Source: Gammaproteobacteria bacterium | GTDB taxonomy: Bacteria; Pseudomonadota; Gammaproteobacteria; Steroidobacterales; Woeseiaceae | Direction of reading: 5' to 3' | Length of the DNA: 8,771 nucleotides | NCBI GenBank assembly: GCA_029881015.1 | Contig: JAOUNK010000129.1 | Span: 1 to 8,771, forward strand | Part shown: positions 4,542 to 8,771 of the stretch, in pieces | Numbering within the stretch: the first letter of the stretch is position 1 | Layout: each line of letters opens with the position of its first letter | Program-made: the position numbers and the translations under genes | Notes under the pieces: generated by a model | What the model was told of the DNA's origin: nothing | The model's input: the letters and a program-made list of their open reading frames with translations, nothing else | Database searches by the model: none

Positions 4542-6764
4542 GTGAGCGATATTTCAGAAAGCCAGCACCCGGTGCTCAAGGTCGCGGTCAACGTCCCGCT
4601 ATCTCGTGAGTTCGACTACCTGCCGCCGTCCGGCGGGCCTGTACCCGCGCCCGGTTGCCGGGTCCTGGTCCAGTTCGGCCCGCGCCGGCAGGTGGGGCTG
4701 GTGCTGGCTCATGCCGACACGTCGGAACTGCCGCGCGCGAAGCTCCGGCGTTGTCTCGAGGTGCTGGACGACAATCCCCTGCTCGGCGACAACGACCTTG
4801 TCCTTCTGCGATTTACGAGCAACTACTATCACCATCCGATCGGCGAGGTCGTGGCTGCCGCGCTGCCGGCCCTGCTGCGCCAGGGCAAGCCTCTGCATCC
4901 GGTTGTCCAGACCATTGCCGTGACCGACCCTGGCGCGTCGACCGACGTCGAGGCACTCGCAAGGAAGGCACCGCGACAGGCAGAGCTGCTGGAGACGGTC
5001 TGTGACGCCGGTGGTGGCGGCCTCGAGGCCGAGCAACTGACGGAGCTGCTGCCCAACTGGCGGCGGGTCGCCAGATCGCTCTTCGAGAACGGCCTGATCC
5101 GGCAGCTCGAGGTCCGCAGCGCCGAGTTCGACGAGACCCTGGCGCCGGCCGCAACCCCGGGGCCGGAACTCAATGCCGACCAGCGCAAGGCACTCGAGGT
5201 TTTGCGCAGCGACATCGAGGTCGGCGCATTCCTGCTCGAGGGCGTGACCGGCAGCGGCAAGACCGAGGTTTACCTGCAGCGCATGCAGGACATCGTCGAC
5301 CAGGGCCAGCAGGTGCTCGTACTGGTACCGGAGATCGGGCTGACCCCGCAGCTCGTCGCGAGATTTCGCAAGCGACTGGGTATGGAGCCTGCACTGCTGC
5401 ACTCGGGTCTCACCGACATCGAGCGGCTCGGTGCCTGGCGAGCGGCCCGCTCGGGCGCGGCACGCCTCGTGGTCGGCACCCGCTCGGCGATATTCACGCC
5501 GCTGAAGCGCCCGGGCCTGATCGTCGTCGACGAGGAGCACGACCATTCGTTCAAGCAGCAGGAGGGCTTGCGCTACTCGGCGCGTGACCTGGCGATCGTG
5601 CGTGCAAAACAGCTCGGCATCCAGGTCGTCCTGGGGACGGCCACGCCAACCCTGGAAATGCTGCACCACTGTCGCCGTGGCGCCTACGCGCTCATTCGTT
5701 TACCGAAGCGTGCCGGCGACGCCCGTCCGCCGTCCATCCGGCTGATCGACACAGCGCGCGCACCGGCCAACGACGGCCTTAGCGAGCCGCTGGTCGCCGC
5801 GATAAGAAAGCACCTCGAGGCCGGCGGCCAGGCGCTGCTCTTCCTGAACCGGCGCGGCTTCGCGCCGACCCTTGTTTGTTCAAGCTGCGGGTACGTGGCC
5901 GGCTGCGATCGCTGCGACTCGCGACTGACCGTGCATGCCCGCCAGGGACAGTTACGTTGTCATCACTGCGGCGCAACGCGGCCCCTCACCGACAGCTGCG
6001 GCGAATGCGGTGCAACGGTACGGCCGCTCGGCGAAGGTACCGAAAGGCTCGAGGACGCATTGCGCGAGCATTTTCCCGAGCGCACCATCACCCGCATCGA
6101 CAGCGACAGCACGCAGCGCAAGGGGGCGATGGCCGACGCGCTCGACCAGGCCAGGGAAGGACAGGCGGAGATACTCGTCGGCACGCAGATGCTGTCGAAG
6201 GGTCATCACTTTCCAAAGCTGTCGCTGGTTGGCGTCGTGAATGCCGACCAGGGCCTGTTCGGCACCGACTTCCGCAGCAGTGAGCGTATGGCGCAATCGA
6301 TCATCCAGGTCGCCGGACGCGCCGGCAGGGCGCTCCTTGCCGGCGAGGTTCTCATTCAGACGGCGTTCCCCGATCATGCCTTCTGGTCCACCCTGATCGA
6401 CGGCGGCTACGAACGGCTCGCGGACGATGCCCTCGCGGAGCGCAAGGCGACGCACTGGCCGCCCTACACAAGGCTCGCGCTGCTGCGCGCGGCGGCACAC
6501 CAGCGCGTCGACGCCATGCGCTTCCTCGAGATCGCACAGCAGTCGCTGCAGCCGCACTGCGGCGAGACGCTGCGCGTCCTCGGTCCCGTCGACGCGCCGA
6601 TGGCCCGCAAAGCCGGGCGGCATCGGGTGCAACTGCTTCTGCAATCGAGCGATCGGCCTACGCTGCATACGGTGCTGCGCCAGCTTCGCCTCTTGCTCGA
6701 ACAGCATCCGGCGGCGCGCAAGGTCCGCTGGTCAATCGACGTAGACCCCATCGAATTGTTCTGA
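4542..6764 (+). CDS. priA: Primosomal protein N', replication restart helicase PriA
   Basis: PriA recognises stalled forks and D-loops, unwinds DNA 3' to 5' and reloads the replisome through PriB/DnaT and DnaC. The 740 residues match the usual length (732 in E. coli). The N-terminal DNA-binding domain starts VAVNVPLSREFDYLPP (14-29), with NYYHHPIGEV at 94-103. The helicase core has Walker A GVTGSGKT (234-241), VPEIGLTPQ (262-270), GTRSAIF (312-318), the DEEH box (330-333), GTATPTLE (365-372), and GTQMLSKGHHFP (547-558) with QVAGRAGRA (589-597). Eight zinc-binding cysteines are present between the helicase lobes (446, 449, 455, 458, 473, 476, 486, 489). The end, RKVRWSIDVDPIELF, is typical. 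The start is the GTG at 4542; no ATG lies in frame between the upstream stop at 4500 and it, and no good ribosome site is visible. It leads an operon with argS, four bases downstream. Confidence 0.97.
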   Translation: MSDISESQHPVLKVAVNVPLSREFDYLPPSGGPVPAPGCRVLVQFGPRRQVGLVLAHADTSELPRAKLRRCLEVLDDNPLLGDNDLVLLRFTSNYYHHPIGEVVAAALPALLRQGKPLHPVVQTIAVTDPGASTDVEALARKAPRQAELLETVCDAGGGGLEAEQLTELLPNWRRVARSLFENGLIRQLEVRSAEFDETLAPAATPGPELNADQRKALEVLRSDIEVGAFLLEGVTGSGKTEVYLQRMQDIVDQGQQVLVLVPEIGLTPQLVARFRKRLGMEPALLHSGLTDIERLGAWRAARSGAARLVVGTRSAIFTPLKRPGLIVVDEEHDHSFKQQEGLRYSARDLAIVRAKQLGIQVVLGTATPTLEMLHHCRRGAYALIRLPKRAGDARPPSIRLIDTARAPANDGLSEPLVAAIRKHLEAGGQALLFLNRRGFAPTLVCSSCGYVAGCDRCDSRLTVHARQGQLRCHHCGATRPLTDSCGECGATVRPLGEGTERLEDALREHFPERTITRIDSDSTQRKGAMADALDQAREGQAEILVGTQMLSKGHHFPKLSLVGVVNADQGLFGTDFRSSERMAQSIIQVAGRAGRALLAGEVLIQTAFPDHAFWSTLIDGGYERLADDALAERKATHWPPYTRLALLRAAAHQRVDAMRFLEIAQQSLQPHCGETLRVLGPVDAPMARKAGRHRVQLLLQSSDRPTLHTVLRQLRLLLEQHPAARKVRWSIDVDPIELF

Positions 6765-6768
6765 TTCA

Positions 6769-8526
6769 ATGCGCGCCATGAAACACATCGTCGCCGAACT
6801 CATACAAAACGCCCTCTCCAGCCTGCCGGAGCTGTCGGCAACGGCGGCCGATCTTGCGATCGAAAGCACCGTGGAACGCACGCGCGATGCAAGTCACGGC
6901 GACTTCGCGAGCAACATTGCCATGCGACTCGCCAAGCCGGCACGCAAGAGTCCGCGTGATATCGCCGGGAGTATCGTCGCGGCACTCGGCGAGAACCCGG
7001 CCGTGGACAAGGTCGATATTGCGGGTCCCGGTTTTATTAACTTCTACCTGAGCCCGGCCGCCTTTCACGCCGAACTCGAGACCATCCTCACGGCCGGCGA
7101 GCGCTATGGGCGGCAGGCTCCGAAAGCGCACCCGAGGATTCTTCTCGAATTCGTATCGGCCAACCCGACCGGTCCTTTGCATGTCGGGCACGGACGCGGT
7201 GCCTCCTACGGCGCAACCGTCGGCAATCTTCTCGAGGCCGCCGGTTACCACGTCCACCGGGAGTACTATGTCAACGATGCCGGCCGCCAGATGGATATCC
7301 TCGGCGCCAGCGTCTGGCTGCGCTGGCTCGAAGCACACGGCGTCGAGGTCGACTTTCCGCGGGGCGGTTACCGCGGCGAGTACATTCGCGAAATTGCGGC
7401 GGTCATCGACACGAGCGGCATCGAGCCGCCTGCGGCCTCCGCCGTGTCCCATGGGCTGCCGGAAAACACCGACGAGAATTCTGACGCCTACGTCGATGCC
7501 CTCGTTGGACGGTGCAAGGAACTGCATGGCGAAGACGGCTTCGACAGGATTCGCCAGCAGGCCCTCGAGTCTATCCGCGACGAAATTCGTGACGACCTCG
7601 AGGCGTTCGGCGTGCATTTCGACGAATGGTTCTCCGAACAGAGCCTCACGAAATCCAGTCGTGTCGACGATGCGCTGGCCGTCCTCGAAGAGCGCGGCAT
7701 GCTGTACGAGAAAGACGGCGCCACCTGGTTCCCGTCGACGCAATTCGGCGATGACAAGGATCGCGTCGTCGTGCGCGACAACGGCGTCAAGACGTACTTT
7801 GCGTCCGACATCGCCTACCACTTCGACAAGCGCGAACGGGGTTACGACCACCTGATCGACATCCTCGGCGCCGATCACCATGGTTACGTTACGCGCGTGC
7901 GCGCGGGCCTCACGGCGATGGGTTACGAGGCAGGTGACCTCGAGGTCCAGTTCATACAGTTCGTTACGCTGTATCGGAGCGGAGAGCGCGTGCAAATGGG
8001 CACACGCAGCGGCCAGTTCGACACGTTGCGGCAGTTGCGGGAAGAAGTTGGCAACGACGCCGCGCGCTTCTACTACGTGATGCGCTCGAACGACCAGCAC
8101 CTCGACTTCGACCTGGATGTCGCGAAGTCGCAGTCGAGTGACAACCCCGTGTACTACATTCAGTACGCACACGCGCGCGTCGCGAGCGTCTTCCGCCAGC
8201 TCGACGAAAAGTCACTGCAATGGGATGAGGCGAACGGGCGCAGCCAGCTTGGTCTCCTGTGCGAGCCGCAGGAAAAGTCGCTGATGTCGACGCTGAGCCG
8301 ATACCCGGAAGTCGTCGAGCTTGCGGCGAACAATCGCGCACCCCAGCATCTCGTGCACTACCTGCGCGACCTCGCCAACGATTTCCACACCTATTACAAT
8401 GCGCACGCGTTTATCGTCGACGATGCCGCAGTGCGCGACGCACGCCTCTACCTGATTGCCGCGACACGCAACGTCATTGCCAACGGGCTCGGCATCCTCG
8501 GCGTTTCGGCGCCGGAGAAAATGTAG
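6769..8526 (+). CDS. argS: Arginyl-tRNA synthetase
   Basis: A class I aminoacyl-tRNA synthetase that charges tRNA-Arg with arginine in the cytoplasm, using ATP. Its 585 residues are close to the E. coli length (577). The N-terminal tRNA-recognition (Add-1) domain covers about 1-110, with HGDFASNIAMRLAK (43-56). The catalytic domain contains SANPTGPLHVGHGRG (130-144) with the HIGH-type HVGH (138-141), then EYYVNDAGRQ (165-174) and LGADHHGYV (366-374). As in many ArgRS enzymes the KMSKS lysine motif is replaced, here by QMGTRSGQF (409-417). The C-terminal DALR anticodon-binding domain runs from about 460 and ends LGILGVSAPEKM. The ATG at 6769 lies four bases after the priA stop and has no clear ribosome site. 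The in-frame ATG at 6778 (MKHIVAELIQNAL) is an equally good start. Translation is probably coupled to priA. Confidence 0.97.
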   Translation: MRAMKHIVAELIQNALSSLPELSATAADLAIESTVERTRDASHGDFASNIAMRLAKPARKSPRDIAGSIVAALGENPAVDKVDIAGPGFINFYLSPAAFHAELETILTAGERYGRQAPKAHPRILLEFVSANPTGPLHVGHGRGASYGATVGNLLEAAGYHVHREYYVNDAGRQMDILGASVWLRWLEAHGVEVDFPRGGYRGEYIREIAAVIDTSGIEPPAASAVSHGLPENTDENSDAYVDALVGRCKELHGEDGFDRIRQQALESIRDEIRDDLEAFGVHFDEWFSEQSLTKSSRVDDALAVLEERGMLYEKDGATWFPSTQFGDDKDRVVVRDNGVKTYFASDIAYHFDKRERGYDHLIDILGADHHGYVTRVRAGLTAMGYEAGDLEVQFIQFVTLYRSGERVQMGTRSGQFDTLRQLREEVGNDAARFYYVMRSNDQHLDFDLDVAKSQSSDNPVYYIQYAHARVASVFRQLDEKSLQWDEANGRSQLGLLCEPQEKSLMSTLSRYPEVVELAANNRAPQHLVHYLRDLANDFHTYYNAHAFIVDDAAVRDARLYLIAATRNVIANGLGILGVSAPEKM

Positions 8527-8771
8527 TGGCGCAGCGAAGCAAGAAGCGCCGGTCGACCCGCAAGCCCGCAAGGTCGGGAACGTCACCCGTCATTGCGATG
8601 CTGTTCGGACTTGCCGTCGGCTTGTCGGTCGCCGTCGCCGTGTACGTCAAGGACCGCCGCCCGCAACCGGCCGCGCTCGAAACGGCCGCCACGCCCGCGA
8701 GCATGCAAAGCGCGCTCGACGACAATGGCGAGAACGCGGCAGAGCCGCCGGCTGCAAGCGAGCCCAAAGAA
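8526..8771 (+). CDS. FtsN-like SPOR-domain protein, N-terminal part only
   Basis: The first 82 codons of a bitopic membrane protein cut by the window edge. Residues 1-21 are strongly basic (MAQRSKKRRSTRKPARSG), residues 22-41 form one membrane helix (VIAMLFGLAVGLSVAVAVYV), and the visible periplasmic part is a low-complexity Pro/Ala/Glu-rich linker. This is the FtsN layout: cytoplasmic basic tail, one span, linker, then a C-terminal SPOR domain that binds denuded septal peptidoglycan. The SPOR domain itself is outside the window, so the family is inferred from the N-terminus and from position: in many gammaproteobacteria a SPOR protein follows priA-argS and precedes hslVU. The GTG start shares its first base with the argS TAG stop (TAGTG) and has GGAG eight bases upstream inside argS. 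Confidence 0.8.
   Translation, partial: MAQRSKKRRSTRKPARSGTSPVIAMLFGLAVGLSVAVAVYVKDRRPQPAALETAATPASMQSALDDNGENAAEPPAASEPKE

Noticed and set aside
4483..4550. Direct repeat TGAGCGAT at 4483-4490 and 4543-4550
   Set aside because: Eight bases, and one copy is formed by the first priA codons; likely chance.
4599..5669. A 356-codon open frame on the minus strand opposite priA
   Set aside because: It is a shadow of the priA coding frame, with no domain and no gene context.
6766..8172. A 468-codon open frame on the minus strand opposite argS
   Set aside because: It lies wholly antisense to a clearly conserved argS, shows no recognisable domain, and is explained by high-GC codon bias keeping the opposite frame open.

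Overview
The window looks like an ordinary chromosomal stretch of a GC-rich gammaproteobacterium. The evidence is gene content and order. It has an E. coli-type fused pntA followed by pntB. It also has priA, argS and an FtsN-like SPOR protein in tandem, an order that in many gammaproteobacteria continues into hslVU. A marine or sediment lineage near Chromatiales, Steroidobacterales or Woeseiaceae is a guess; the sequence does not settle it. All genes share similar high-GC codon use, and I see no insertion sequence, integrase, tRNA, rRNA or CRISPR array.

Layout. From 1 to 2651, on the minus strand, lie pntA and then pntB, which runs off the left edge. Together they encode the membrane proton-translocating NAD(P) transhydrogenase. 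From 2652 to 2755 is a short intergenic region with a strong hairpin that probably ends the next operon. From 2756 to 4429, on the minus strand, is a tightly overlapping four-gene cassette. In transcription order it holds an ECF-like sigma factor, a single-pass membrane protein of the DUF3619 type, a 77-residue acidic exported protein, and an exported DUF3106-type protein built almost entirely of 18-residue helical repeats. From 4430 to 4541 is a divergent control region with a plausible ECF-type promoter facing the sigma factor. From 4542 to the right edge, on the plus strand, lie priA (replication restart helicase), argS (arginyl-tRNA synthetase) and the start of a SPOR/FtsN-like cell-division protein, with gaps of 4 and -1 bases.

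How the genes work together. PntAB supplies NADPH from NADH using the proton gradient. PriA, ArgS and the SPOR protein are housekeeping functions that share an operon. The least understood part is the sigma cassette. Its shape is a cytoplasmic sigma factor, a membrane-anchored partner and two secreted proteins, which resembles an envelope-sensing sigma/anti-sigma circuit. That reading is inference: the families are known, but to my knowledge their function is not established. This cassette is the main candidate for a poorly described system here.
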